Positions 44,085 through 56,420 of a stretch of 64,000 nucleotides of DNA are shown in pieces. The stretch is taken from contig BDDD01002104.1 of NCBI GenBank assembly GCA_001972305.1, forward strand, positions 117,698 through 181,697. Reading direction: 5' to 3'. The DNA is from Cephalotus follicularis. Taxonomy: Eukaryota > Streptophyta > Magnoliopsida > Oxalidales > Cephalotaceae. How positions within the stretch are numbered: the first letter of the stretch is position 1; each line of letters begins with the position of its first letter. The notes beneath the pieces were generated by a model that saw only the letters and a program-made list of their open reading frames with translations, had not been told where the DNA came from and did no database searches. The translations under genes and the position numbers were made by a program.

Positions 44085-45173
44085 ACCAGTCAAACGGAGG
44101 GGATCCTCCAGCCCTGTAGTAGAAAGCTTAAGAAAAGGTAGCTTTTGTGCTCGGCACCTCGGGAAGCAGCTCGGGCGTCTAGCATGCATAGCTTTGGGCA
44201 TTCTTTTTGGGTTCCTCTACCTTCGTTTTTGTTTTGTGGAGTACCCTTGAGTACATATGTTTTGTATATGATATGTTAAAGAAAGGAAGCTTAAGTTATT
44301 CTTTTGATGAATGGAAGAGAGCAGAGGTTGTTCTAGTCTGAGGACTAGCATGTTATGTATAAGTACCTTGATGAAGTAATAGATGTTTTTAGTCTCTCGA
44401 CTAGCTTTATGTTATGATATGTTAGTAGTTTTATGTTTACAGGTTTGGGTTAGTAGCAAGTTCGAGGACCTAGGGAGTCCTCAAATAAATAGTTATGTGG
44501 ACGGATGTACATATATTTTGGTGGTTTACCGGAGGAACCAGGGAGTCCTCGGATGGCTTTATATGTATATGTGCATAGTTTAAGGCATTGTCCCTGGATG
44601 CCTTAGAAGAAGAGAAAAGAGAGGGAGACCTCTGATGGCTTTAGAGGTAGGCGTAAGGCTCAATGTTAAGTCCTCGGATGTGTGCCAGAGGAGAAAAAGA
44701 GATAGGTCCGAGGATGACTTAAGGTTTCATGCGGTAGTTTAATATACTAGTTTCTAGTGCTATAGTGTTTTAAGTTAGTTAAGATGTGTGTTTTAATGCT
44801 CGGCAGGCGTTATGTTATGAAGAGCTCTTTAGGGAAGAGCAGAGGAGAAAAGCCAGTGGAACAAGTATGTCCTCGGGATAAGGTAGTCCTTGATTTTGAA
44901 GTGACACTATGCGTTTTGGAGTCTTGGACAAGCAATGCTGGGGACTTAATGAAACGGGGAGTTTGGATCCTCGGTTCCTGTCCTCTGCTCTTTTTATCCC
45001 ACGTCAAATGCGTGCCCAGCCCAAACCTTCTCATCGGGCATCTGCGTGACAAATCCTTGGAGTGATCTTTGTAGTTTTGAGCGGCAGTTTGAGCTTAGCA
45101 AGGTTGTTGGCAGGAGCGCCATCCCCGGTGGGACACGTCTCCTAGAGCAGAGCGGGAACGGGTCCTGTCAGCT

Positions 45174-45186
45174 TGGTATCAGAGAG
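45174..45186 (+). other. Primer binding site of element G
   Basis: TGGTATCAGAGAG lies three bases after the LTR end. Confidence 0.88.
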
Positions 45187-45310
45187 ATAGGTTTGAGTTT
45201 TCTTTGTGCTCTCTAAGATAGTAGTGGGGTATCATGTTGGGTTGCATTTCATGCATTGCATATTGTTTATGACGTTATCATGATACCTTAGCATGTTTTT
45301 GTAGAAGAAG

Positions 45311-45685
45311 ATGCCGCCTCGAACGTGTAGTGCAGGTGGCGGCAGAGGCAGAGGGAGAGGTAGAGCTATCCCTAGGCAGACAGTGGAGCAAGAGGTACCT
45401 ATAGTGGAATCAGGAGAGCAAGAGCAGGCCCAGCAAGTACCAGGGGAGCATATCCCAACAGCGCAGTCGGCCGCGCGCATGCCTCCTCTGGTACCCGCTA
45501 GTGGACCTATAGAAATGATGCATGCAGCAAGGATGTGGGCTCAAACTATGGGTTTGGTTAGACCTCAACCCCTACCCATGGAGCGCATGCAACGTTTAGG
45601 TGCAACATTGTTTGAGGGAATAGGAGACCCAGCGGATGCGGAGGATTGGTTGAACCACCTGGATATTCTAGAACTAGCTAAGTAG
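45311..45685 (+). pseudogene. Element G gag N-terminus, truncated
   Basis: An open frame of 124 codons from ATG 45311, 125 bp after the PBS. It has a Gly/Arg-rich start (GGGRGRGRGRA), a Gln-rich linker, then the beginning of the gag core: MERMQRLGATLFEGIGDPAD followed by AEDWLNHLDILEL. Related gags continue with the WW motif, but here the sequence stops at 45685 and runs straight into 3' LTR sequence at about 45690. All of protease and pol is missing. Confidence 0.8.
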
Positions 45686-45689
45686 ATAA

Positions 45690-46528
45690 AAAAGTAAGTT
45701 TTTCAAGTACTTTGAGCTTTTCTTTACTGTATGCCCTGAGATATGCTTTGTGTTCAGTCTTTTCCCGAGTTGGGATAGTTAATCATGCTCATGGTAAGTT
45801 TTTTTCAGCGCATTCTTTTTTTTATGGATGCACCAGAGGATGTTTTGTTCCCAGTCATTTAGTCAGTTGGACGAATCCCCTCACAGATTGTTTTGCAGAC
45901 CAGCCAGCCAGAGGAGACCCTCCAGCCCAGCAGTAGATAGCCCAACAAGGTAGTTTTTTAGCTCAGCAGCACTGGACGCTAGCTCGAGCGTTTAGCTTTG
46001 CATAGAATTGGACATTCTTGGTGTGCTTTACCCTTCTTTTGTAGTAGAGTAACTGAGAGTGTATCTTGTAAAGAAAGATAAGGATATGATGTTCTTTCAC
46101 CTGCCAGGGAAGGTAGAGTATGTACGCTGGGGGACAAGATAGGTTTGCGTGGTCTCGTGTGGAGTTAAGTGATCGCTTGTGGCTTATGTTGGTTTCTCCT
46201 TAGGCGTTAGTTATGCACAGTGTTTTGGATCTTGAGCTAAGGATGTTTTAGAAGGAGAAAGACCCGAGGACAAGGGGTGTCCCCGGGCATGTTGGACCAC
46301 AGGTTGTTAAGAGAGCTTGTGAGAAGCATGTGAGCGCTCTCTTCAGGGGTTTTGTGCTTGTTGCGCGTTTGGCCCAGTCTTTCTCCATTGGCTTTTTGCG
46401 TGATAGGCTCCTAGGGAGTTTTAAGATAGCTTCTCGGGCACTTACAATTTTAGAGGGTTGTTGGCAAGAGGAGCGCCATCCCCGGTAGAGCGCGTGTCCC
46501 ATAGAGTTAGCTGGAATGGGTCTTGACA
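45690..46528 (+). mobile_element. 3' LTR of element G, right-hand part with internal deletion
   Basis: It parallels 43880-45170 (TTTCAAGTACTTTGAG, then GTCATTTAGTCAGTTGGACG). It is about 450 bp shorter and ends GGGTCTTGACA at 46528, where minus-strand copia sequence begins. LTR, gag start and partial LTR make G a short deletion derivative. Confidence 0.75.
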
Positions 46529-47780
46529 CTGGATCTTCAATGTCAAGAACAACACCCAAATCATCGATGAACTTCTTCATCCATACACCTTCCTTGGAAG
46601 CTTCCAATGCCGCAATGTATTCAACTTTAGTCACTAAATCCGTAGTGGTAGGTTGCTTAGAATTCTTCCAGCTCCCTGCTCCACCATTCAAGGTGAACAA
46701 AAACCCCAATGTTGATTTTGAATCATCCAAATCTGTCTAAAAATTAGAGTTACTAAAACCGTCAATCTTCAAACCTTTTCCTCCATACATCAAGGATAAA
46801 TCCTTAGTCCTGTTAAGGTACTTGAGGATATCTTTGACAACCTTCCAGTGACTCTCACCTGGATCTGAATGATATCTTCTTGTAACACTTACAGCATAGG
46901 CGATATCTGGTCTAGTGAAAATCATAGCATACATAACACTTCCAATTGCTGAAGCATATGGAATGTGCATCATCGTTTGTCTTTCTTCAGTTGTCTTGGG
47001 AGACATCTGCTTAGAAAGTGAAATCCCATAACAAAGTGTCAAGTAACCTCTTTTGGAATTTTCCATGCTAAACCGCTTAAGCACTCTGTCAATGTACAAA
47101 GACTGGGACAACCCTATCAGCCTTTTTGATCTATCTGTATAGACCTTTATTCCCAGGGTATAGGAAGCTTCTCCCAAGTCTTTCATGGAAAAAACTGTAC
47201 ATAACCATGCTTTTACGTTCGACAACATATCACATCATTTCCTATAAGGAGTATGTCATCAACGTATAGGACTAGGAAAGTCACGGAGCTCCCACTAACC
47301 TTTTTTATACACACATGGTTCATCTCGATTTTTAATGAAATCAAACACTTTGATTGTCTCATCGAATCGGATGTTCCAACTTCACGAAGCTTGCTTTAGT
47401 CCATAAATGTACTTCTGAAACTTCCAAACTTTCTGGTCCTTACCGGTATATATGGAACCCCTAGGTTGAGTCAAATAAAAGTCTTCATCAATGTTTCAGT
47501 TGAGAAAAGCATTTTTCACATCCATTTTCCATATCTCATAGTCAAAATGTGTAGCTATAGCAAGTAAAATCCGAATGGACTTAAGCATGGCTATGGGAGA
47601 GAAAGTCTCCATATAATCAATCCCTTCCCGTTGGTTGTAACCTTTGGCTATGAGCCTAGATTTAAAGGTCTTCACCTTTCCATCATCTCCAATTTTCCTT
47701 TTGAAAATCCATTTGCAACCTAAGGGTTTAACCCCTTTGGGTGCATCCACTAGATCTCAAACTTTATTGGAGTACATGGA
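46529..47780 (-). pseudogene. Copia element, reverse transcriptase and RNase H (copy near LTR F)
   Basis: On the minus strand: RT start at 47496-47750 (PLGCKWIFKRKIG, KMDVKNAFLN); then a frameshifted stretch with the YVDD active site intact at 47255-47266. The frame 46737-47228 reads YTLGIKVYTDRSKR...IGSVMYAM...ARPDIAY-like (here TRPDIAY). RNase H follows in 46529-46730 (DDSKSTLGFLFTLNGG, SWKNSKQPT, EYIAALEASKEGVWM). It is truncated at 46529 by element G. Upstream integrase and gag follow to 50295, making one Ty1/copia element in the canonical PR-INT-RT-RH order. Clade uncertain. Confidence 0.82.
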
Positions 47781-47872
47781 TTCCATTTTGGAATTCATGG
47801 CTTTAAGCCATTTCTCCGAGTCCATATTGCATATGGCTTATTTATATCTTACCGGATCATCATTCATGAAAT

Positions 47873-48804
47873 TTACCTCTTGGGTACCTTCAATGAGAAA
47901 ATTACCATACTATTTCTCAGGTTCCCTGGGTAATCTGGTTGTTCTATGCAGAGGTTGTGCATCTGTGGTAGCTGACATTTCAGGAACATCAATTTGAACA
48001 GGATTGTTAGGTACTCAACTTGTGGTTCTTTAGATCTTTCTTCTAGCTCTATCATACTCCCACTACTATATTCCAACAGGAAGTCCTTCTCAAGAAAAGT
48101 AGCATGCCTTGCTGTAAACACTTTGTTGTCAGGTGGATAACAGAAGTAATATACTCTTGTTTCTTTAGGATATCCCACAAATTTACATTTAATGGACCTA
48201 GATTCTAATTTATCTGTTGGTGCCTGCTTAACATATGCAGGATAGCCCCATATCCTTAGATAACTAAGATTGGGTTTCTTCCCGTTCCATATCTCATGTG
48301 GGGTCTTGGGAGCAGATTTCGTTCGAGTCTTGTTCAATAAGAGAATAGCACTCTCTAAAGCATAACCCCAGAAAGATAGTGGAAGTCCAGCATCACTCAT
48401 CATGCTACGCATCATGTCAAGCAAGGTACGATTTCTCCTTTCGAACACACCATTATGCTGTGGTGTTCCCGAGGGGTCCACTGAGAGATAATCCCATTAT
48501 CTTTGAGATAAGTTAAAAACTCGGTGGAGAGATACTCGCCACCTCGATCCGATCGAAGAGTTTTCAAACTTTTACCAAGCTGTTTTTCTACTTCATGTCT
48601 GAATTCTTTGAACTTTTCAAAGGCTTCAGATTTGTGTCGCATAAGGTACAAATAACTAAAATAGGAATGATCATCCGTAAAGGTTATTAAGTAGGAATAT
48701 CCACCTCGGGCATCAGCTGTCATTGGTCCACATACATCAATATGTACTACACCTAGCAGTTCTGGGGTCCTTTCCCCTTTCCCCATGAAGGGAGATTTGG
48801 TCAT
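47873..48804 (-). pseudogene. Copia integrase
   Basis: Two overlapping minus frames, 48412-48804 and 47873-48481. The first has the catalytic-core start (VVHIDVCGPM, FTDDHS), then SDRGGEYLS with the second Asp. The frame shifts at about 48470 and resumes at GTPQHNGVFERRNRTLLDM with the catalytic Glu. The C-terminal GKKPNLSYLRIWGYPAYVK and VGYPKETRVYYF complete it. The frameshift makes it non-functional. Confidence 0.83.
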
Positions 48805-49344
48805 TTTCCCTTTAAGACAGGGTTCACAAGTTAGAAGCTGTTGATATGTTGAAAAATAAAAGTATCCATCCGAGATAAACCTACAGACCCTTTTCTCACT
48901 TATATGACCAAGTCTGCAATGCCATTGGTAGGATTAATTAACTTCATCTCTCTTTATTTTATTGTCTTTTTTCATATTGAAAACAGTCTCCTGTTTACTC
49001 AATATTTATAATCCACCGTGAAGGAAACATTTTGCATAAATCATAGTATTAAAAAAAATGGATCAACCCTTGTGTTTAAAAATAATATGAAAACCTTCAT
49101 CATCTAATGCTGGAATAGAAATAATATTATGCAAAATGTGCGGCGAATAAACACAATGTTTGAGTTCTAAACTCTGGCCTAAAGGCAACAAAATATAAAC
49201 TGGTCCTATAGCTATGGCTTCAACAACGGAACCATCCGCAAGTCGTAGATCTCCCTCACCCTTCTCAAGGTTTCTTCTGTCTGTGAGAGCCTGTAAATTA
49301 GAACATATGTGAGTACAACATTCGCTGTCTAAAATCTAGGAAGA
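48805..49344 (-). pseudogene. Copia protease and GAG-pre-integrase region
   Basis: No long frame survives. Reading on from gag gives ILDSECCTHICSN, where related proteases have LDTG, so the active-site glycine position is changed. LRLADGSVV and WHCRLGHISEKRV (pre-integrase zinc region) precede CEPCLKGKMTKSPF. At least two stops lie between. Confidence 0.7.
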
Positions 49345-50295
49345 TCAATCAGAAATATTCATATTCACCTCTATATAAGATAAATAGGGGATACCTTTGC
49401 CAATTGATATAAGAAATGTCACACAGTTCCTTTTCGAATGTCCTGGCTTCCCACAGTGGAAGCACGGTCCCTTAGCAGGAGCTTCTGAGGCAGATGCCTC
49501 GGTAGGTGCAACCCTTGCGAGAGTGTCCGTCACAGCAATAGCTTGCTGGTTTGTCTAATTATGTTATCTGACTTTTACTGGTTTGAAAGATGTCGGTTGT
49601 GGTGGTATCGTCCCATTTTTAGTCTTTCCCTTCTCAAGGTTGGACTTGCCCTTCCTCTTGGGCGTACAGGACTACCCTACCATCATGACTGGCACCTTTC
49701 CCGTATTCATGTTCACTTTGGCTTACTTCAGCATGTTTAGAAGATCAGGCGGAGTAGCTGATATCCTATTCATTTAAAAATTGGTGATGAAAGCAGAGAA
49801 GGAAGGTGGAAGTGAATGAAGGATCAGATTTGTGCTTAATTCAGCATCCTGAATGATACAAAGAGCAGCAAGACGTTATATCGCATTGATCATGTTAAGC
49901 ACATGATCATTAATAGAAGATCCTTAAGCCATTTCAGTGCCATACAGCTCAGCAGTCAGCTGGAACCAAGCATTCCTACTAGTCTCTCCGTATAACTGGT
50001 GGAGATGTACGAGAATTTCCCTAGAGTCTCGCATCGATTCATGCTGGACTTGTAGGGCATTGATCATCGATGCCATTAGGTAGCTTCTGACTTTCTTTTC
50101 ATCAGACAACCATTTCTTATAAATGGCACGATCATCGGTTGAGCCATCTTCAACAGGCAGTGCTGGCATAGGGGCCTCTAGGACATAATCTATGTCCTCA
50201 GAATTCAAAACTATTTTGACATTCCATAGCCAGTCCACATAATTTGGACCTGTCAACTGATTCTGCTCAAGAATTACAGTGAGGGGGTTTGTCAT
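49345..50295 (-). pseudogene. Copia gag, copy 2
   Basis: The N-terminal frame 49924-50295 (123 codons from ATG 50295) starts MTNPLTVILEQNQLTGPNY. It contains KVRSYLMASMINALQVQHE and LHQLYGETSRN. Stops follow. The last part, 49345-49533, holds an intact CX2CX4HX4C knuckle (CFHCGKPGHSKRNC). It is homologous to 7024-7959 and is the parent-like copy, still joined to pol. Confidence 0.8.
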
Positions 50296-50777
50296 TGCGA
50301 TTTTCTGCAGATTTAAAATAAAGACAATATGGAGATAAATTCGATTTAAATGTTTATAACCATAAAGATTTGGTCTTTAATCGTTTAGGTGTTTTTCCTC
50401 TCAGGCTCCCAATGTTTTACGCGAATCCCATAACCCTCAAATATTATGGGAGATGAGAAATAACAATCCAAGTATCATGGATCTTATTTTCGAGTGGGGA
50501 TCGGTGTCCTACAACATATTCAATATAACCTTGACGGGGGGAAAAACGTCATATTGAAGCTTGTAGTTAGGCAAACTCTTGTCAACCATACAATAGTATT
50601 ATTCCCAATCATCGGTTTTGCCTCTAGTTTACATATGACCTTGGCGGGGGCCAAAATGCCATATTTATGATAGTCAAGATTAACCTACCATCTAGCACAC
50701 AATGAATCAATGAATATGAATCCTTACAGGGGGCTAAAACGTTCACATGCAAAATTCATTTGTATGTACATCTCCTG
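50296..50777 (-). mobile_element. Copia leader/LTR fragment with three loop-sharing hairpins, copy 2
   Basis: Homologous to 7960-8441. Modules: 50522-50529/50548-50555, 50631-50639/50658-50666 and 50714-50721/50741-50748. It is cut by the LTR F start at 50778, the same junction as in copy 1. Confidence 0.55.
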
Positions 50778-52900
50778 TGTAATGACCAGAAATTTTGAAT
50801 GATAATGTTGAGAAGTATGTTCTCTTACTTACATTATGTGATATGTTGAAAGCATTGTTTACAGGGTGTAAAGTGTCAACGGTGTAGTTTAAGCGTCAAG
50901 GTTTAGCCTTAACCGTAGAAATGGATGCTTCATACGTTGACAGGCTAAGACAAAGTCATCTAAGCGCCGACGGTTTAGTAAGGCGGTGACGCTTTGAGAG
51001 TAACCATCGACGCTTGGACCTCTTCTAACGCCGGTTAAAAATAGGGGGTTTTCAACTTGGACAAAATCCTCTAACCAATGACACTAAGACGAAAGCGGCA
51101 ATGCTTGGAGGTAACCGACGACGCTCTTAATGTGAGCATCAACGCTTTGAAGTCAAGTGTTTCAGTTGACCTGAACGATACCCAAAAATGTCGACACTTG
51201 AAACTGAAGCGTCAGCGCTTTGACCGGTGAGGAAATTGAAGAACCCATAACAAGCCCGTAAGCGGCGACGCTTGAAAGTGAAGCACCGACGCTTTAGACT
51301 GCAGACCAGTTGCCAAATCTGACTTTTTGTCTTTTAGTGGGTAAATGAATATAAATATTGGACACATGTCAACATAGGGAGTAAGTAGATCATATATTTT
51401 ATGTTTGAATGATGAAGGACTACAAAGTGTCACCAATTTGTTGGTAGAAATTATATCAAATGGGCAACTAAGTGGTGACTCATAAGAGAGAGGGAGAAAC
51501 TTCCTCCCCAAGCAACATAGCCTATATATCCATGTGTGTGACTTGAATTCAGTTAGTTTAGCTGAGAAGAGAGAGTTTTCTACTGAGATTGAAGAGGAGA
51601 ATTCAACAAGAGAAAGAGAAAAAGGAAATCTAAACCAAAGTAAGGAAATTCAATACCCATTTTTACTAAAGTTCCTCTGTTATTTTCTAAAATTATGTAG
51701 CAGATTGTTTTATTCATATCTTTCTCATTTCTTTATGAAATTTTGAATGGTTTAATCTTTTGGAAACATTAAGATGTCTCCTTTAACTGTTATTTTTTTA
51801 CCTATTGAAATTCTATCGAATTCTTGATGAACATTCCTGTTCCATTTTACTTCTCCTGTACTGCTAGAATATGGAACCATTGACTTCAAAAATTCATAGC
51901 AATTTCGTTTCTTAGCCAAATCTTCTGAACTTTAGCTTTCTACAATCGCTGAGATGTCTACTTTAAATTCCCTATTTTATGTTTTCTTTGAAAGTGATTA
52001 ATTCTATATGAAATACCAGTTTTGGAAATATTATGTAAAGCTATTTTATGAATGGAATTGGGTTAATTACTCAAATGAAGGGAAATGCTTTATGAATTGT
52101 GAAAGGAAATGTTGTACTATGTTATTTTATGGATGCTTTGAACTGATCACTCAAAGTATTAAGAAATATTTTATGAAATGATTTTATGAGATGGAAAATG
52201 TTAACAAAATGAAATGAACCACTCTTGGATTGCGATCCAAGAGGAATGAATTCGAGATGGATTAATGTTATGGAGCGAGATGCTCACGGACATGCATGTG
52301 ATGTAAGGATAGTAATCGGGGAGTGCACAATGCCCCGGTGAAGCGAAGTGAAAGGGTTCATTAAGTATTATCACTTCTAAATGTTATGAAATGTTCTAGT
52401 TATGTTATATAACTAGAAAATGAAACATGATAAAGTATGTTTGCTATGAAAACCTTACTGGGCTATTTAATGCTTACTCCTTCAATGTTTTGTTTTCAAA
52501 TAAAATGATTTTAGGAAATGATTGAATGAAGCATGTGAGCTTTAGAGGAAGCTCATAAGAAGGAGTCTCGAGAAATAAAATGTGTTATGCAATAGTGTTT
52601 GCATAAACTAATTTGGGAATGCAATAAGATAGTGTTTTTCCGCTATATAATGTTTTAGACAAATGATGTTTAAATGGAAAAGTATATGAATGTGATGGTT
52701 TTTGACATCTTTAGATAAGATGATGATGTTTGAAGTTTGAATTCAAAATTATGGAATATGTATAAAGGTATGAGAATTTGATAGTTTATGTTAGCATTAT
52801 ATAAGAGTGCTAAAAGATGTGATCTTTCACCCCCACGTAACCCACTGACTCCTCGAAGCTCGCTTTGAGCTTAAAGTGAACTCGGATCGGGGGCGTTACA
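50778..52900 (+). mobile_element. 5' LTR of element F, complete (2.12 kb)
   Basis: It starts TGTAATGACCAG and ends CGGGGGCGTTACA, four bases before a PBS. The first 587 bp are duplicated at 8442-9028. The motif array is at 50870-51300. Its last ~60 bp are nearly the same as LTR C. Confidence 0.85.
50870..51300. repeat. Degenerate AAGCG(TC)GACGCTT-type motif array in LTR F, copy 2
   Basis: Same array as 8530-8960, with independent substitutions (for example AAGCGCCGACGG where copy 1 has AAGCGCTGACGG). Confidence 0.65.
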
Positions 52901-52904
52901 AGAG

Positions 52905-52917
52905 TGGTATCAGAGAG
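52905..52917 (+). other. Primer binding site of element F
   Basis: TGGTATCAGAGAG lies four bases after the LTR end. Confidence 0.9.
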
Positions 52918-52972
52918 TTGTTTCTTAAAATATTGAGGATATGAACTGTGTATTTGCTAACCTGATTTTCAG

Positions 52973-54550
52973 ATGTCGATAACGAGTGAATCCGACTCGG
53001 ATACTAGTACGGGATTCTCCCGTTGTGGATCATCGGAAACAGTAGACTGGCGAATACCAACTTTAATGGCTGAAAACCAGAAATTGCAAGAAGAAAAAGA
53101 CGATTTAAGTCAAATGATAGCAAACAACCGAGAGGAGTTCTATACGCATATATAGCAAAGGGAAGAAGAATACAATCAAGAACTAGAGAGAAAGGATGAA
53201 ATCCTTAGGGAAATAACATCTGGTCTTAGGGTGCTTCTAAGATAAATATAGGGGATCAATGGCATTGTTATGAGAGGTGTTAGAGAAAATCTAAGGATGA
53301 TGCTAAGACGTATTAACCAAGAAGTACCCGATGATGATACACCCAGCGACGAAGACTAGGGTGATGACAAAGAAACTTTGTAAGATATGTGTAAATGTAG
53401 AAATGTAGAAATGTGCAAAATGAAGTGTATGATATGTATAAAAGAAGTGTAGGATAAATGAAATGGTTAGTTTTTGTATAATCTTGAGTATTAGAATTTA
53501 ATTGTTTTGCCTAACACTGGAGTAGAATTGCTTAAGATTAAGAACTAACCTACGAATGCTAACTAGGTGGCTGACATGAGAAGAGGAGGTGGGCAAAATA
53601 GAAACATGAAAGCACGAAACGATGAAGAAGATAATTCGCTGAATGCGGTTTTGAATAGATTGGCTGAAGTCATAGCCAATAACAACGGTAACAATCATCA
53701 AACACCCCCGCCAGTAAGGCCAACTCTAGAGCAGTTCACCAGACACAATCCAAAAATCTTTTCAGGAGCGACAGATCCCTTGGAGGCTGAGGCATGGATC
53801 CAAGGAAATGAAAAGATTTTCAGAGTGCTGGGTTGTGCAGATCAGCAAAAGGTGGAGTTTTCGATATACAAGTTAGATGGTAAGGCAGATCAATGGTGGT
53901 GTATGATCGAGTGGACAAAGACACGTTGAGAAACAGAAGCCATGACGTGGGAAGAGTTTGAGGGAATATTTATAAATAAATATTTTCCGCAAGCAATGAA
54001 GGATAAAATGGCGAAAGATTTCCTCCAACTGGAGCAAGGCGAGTCCAAAACCGTGGCTCAGTACGAGGCAAACTTTGCAAGGATGTCTCGATATGCGACT
54101 CAATTGGTATCAACAGAAGAAAGAAGGGCAAACAGGTTTTGCCAGGGTTTGAAGCCTGCTATCCGAAGGCTAGTGATATCACAAGATCTGCAAACTTATG
54201 AAGCGGTTTTGAGGTGTGCGCTAAGGATAGAAGTTGATAATCAAAGATATCAAAAGAGACAGGCGGAACAAGGACAAGGAAAGAGGAAGACAGGCAAATC
54301 CTCTAACAGTAAGCATAAGAAAGCGAAGTCTAACTCTAAGACTTGTCAACAATGTGGGAAAAATCATCGTGCAAAGTGATTACAAGGGACAGGAGCTTGA
54401 TACAAGTGTGAAAAGCAAGGACACCAAGCTAGAGAGTGTCGACAAGGACAGGATCAAGTTCAAAGTCAAAGGTCAATCAAATCTCACAATTGTGGACAGG
54501 AAGGGCACATGTCCAATCAATGCACCCGACCAAAGATGGGAGGGCAAGGA
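52973..54550 (+). pseudogene. Element F gag, broken
   Basis: A first small frame, 52973-53155, is acidic, with a probable coiled-coil stretch (ENQKLQEEKDDLSQM), and is followed by stops. The main frame 53567-53929 (MADMRRGGGQNRN) leads into the gag core (FTRHNPKIFSGATDPLEAEA, KADQWWCMIE). It ends in TGA after TKTR within CGTTGAG, probably a CpG decay of CGA. The frame 53942-54379 completes the core (MTWEEFEGIFINKYFP, GESKTVAQYEANFARMS) and a basic linker. Two CCHC-like knuckles near 54340-54530 are interrupted by a TGA at 54377. Confidence 0.83.
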
Positions 54551-54830
54551 GGGAGTGGAGCCCAGCAACAAAGAGCACCAGCCAGAACCTATGCTATGAA
54601 AGCTGATGAGACGGAGAAACCCAATGATGTTGTGACAGGTACTTTTTCCGTATGCTCTAAGACTGCACATATATTGTTTGATACGAGAGCGATGCATTCA
54701 TTTGTGTCTTTATCTTTTGCACAATGTTTAAGTACCCCATCTCAAGAATTGGAGATAGGTTTAGCTGTTGAAATGCCAAGTCGTAATACTTTGCTTGCTG
54801 ATAAAGTACACAAGTCTTGTGATCTAAGAA
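54551..54830 (+). pseudogene. Element F protease, left half
   Basis: Within 54509-54835 the frame gives ILFDTRAMHSFVSLSFA, where related proteases have D(S/T)GA, so the active-site glycine is replaced. It then runs to CDLR, where a solo LTR E interrupts it at 54831. The right half resumes in the same frame at 57432 plus one duplicated 5-mer. Confidence 0.8.
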
Positions 54831-55194
54831 TGTGACGACCCGTTCCTCAGGATAGCCACTTCGAACAAATCGCCCGGCAGGAAAGAGGAATTTCCCATCT
54901 CCTCTAAGCCAAAAACAACGCCAAAACACATGGCATGGAAGAAACAAAGAAGGAAATGGCATAACTGTAAATAAGCCTTACATAAAACCATTCCAAAACT
55001 CACCGTTTAACTAAAGGAAACACGCACCACAACCACTGCCCAAAATGCACCATTCCACTAAAGGAACATGCCAGGGGAGGGAGCTGGGGTAGAAAACGCA
55101 ACACTACATCTTGCCAGGGATCCTGGCTAGGGGATGCCAACACCACACAACACAACATGACAAACACAAGCCAGACCTGCACCACCATCCTAGG

Positions 55195-55372
55195 ACATGC
55201 CTTCCCCGGACGAGCCATTCTCGGGCATGTCCTCATCGGATGACCGACCTCGGACATGTCCTCCTCGGGCATGACCTCCCCGGGAATGGCCTCCCCGGGC
55301 ATGTCCACCTTGGACAACACGTTCTCCTTGGACGTCTCCTCGGACAACATGTTCTCCTCGGACAGAGCCCGA
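55195..55372 (-). repeat. GAGGACATGCC-type short tandem array in solo LTR E
   Basis: On the plus strand it appears as CATGTCCTC/CTCGGGCATG words at 15-18-bp spacing. Unit order differs from 10095-10290. Confidence 0.8.
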
Positions 55373-56164
55373 CGACAAGTGCCTGACCACAGCATAAACC
55401 AACCCAACCTTAACAACCATGAGGTCAGGACACGAGCCCCACAGGTTGACCCCCGCCCCGGGGAGATCCCCCAACCTGCCCGACCTCGGGTAACCTTCTC
55501 GATATACAAGCAAAAGATCGTAACATAACATTTCAAGTAAAAACATGAAAATCTCATCATTAAACACAATAAATCATCACAAGAACACATTATATTATCA
55601 TTTCAAAATAATATATATCTTGTTCACAGAATATCGTCCCCTGTTCAAAAGTCAGGGACCCATACAAAAGAATATCGTTTCCTCCCCAGGCTAGGGACCA
55701 TACAACAAAAGAATAAAACCCATATGCCCCCATGAATGCATGTAAGGACGTGCCCGTTAAGCCTGCAGCTCTGCTCATCCCCCGTCGACTACCTTATCAA
55801 CTCAAAAGACTGCCCTGGCAACCACAGCATCTTCCTCTGCAAAACAACTGGGAGGAGATTAGTCCAAATGACTAGTGAGAAAGAACAAGCATTCTCCAGA
55901 GCATCCACAACCACTGGATGCACAAGGAAAACTATATATAAACAAGCCCCACTAGGCAAAATAGAACAAGTCAGACGTAAACAAAAGGAACACAAACTCA
56001 GCAATATCACAAGGCTCCACTCCTTGGAGTTTGCCAAAGGAAAAGAGAGTCAAACATCAATAAGCGGAGGATTCCAACAAAAGATAACATCGCAAGTAAA
56101 ACAACTGTGCCCAAGCTAAACAAGAGAAGAGGAACAACACCACCATATCCCGTGGTCAGCCGCC

Positions 56165-56420
56165 ATACCAGGAAAAACATACACATATATCCAGGCCACA
56201 ACCCGCTAACATCTATCCGGGCCTCGTCCGCTAGTATCTATCTGAGCCACAACTCGCTATCCACCACAGTATCTGTGGTCTGCCGCCATACCAGGCCAAA
56301 CACATACACACGCACCACCTATCCAGGCTCGCCTGCTAGAATCTATCAGGACGTCAGCTGCTAGTATCTATCCGGGCCTTGCCCGCTAGTTTCTATCCGG
56401 GCCTTGCCCGCTAACCCCGG
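56165..56420 (-). repeat. 25-bp tandem repeat blocks in solo LTR E
   Basis: Plus-strand words CTAGTATCTATCCGGGC and CTCGTCCGCTA recur at about 25 bp. Two blocks are separated by a GCCATACCAGG-containing spacer, as in copy 1. Confidence 0.8.

Larger units (their letters stand above)
42614..45170 (+). mobile_element. 5' LTR of element G
   Basis: It starts TGTAACGCCCCG and ends GGTCCTGTCA, three bases before a primer binding site; 2.56 kb. It contains the compensated T-arm-like hairpin (43281-43297), the TTAGTC/GACTAA module (44045-44084) and scattered CCTCGGATG-like words at 44330-44730. Confidence 0.82.
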
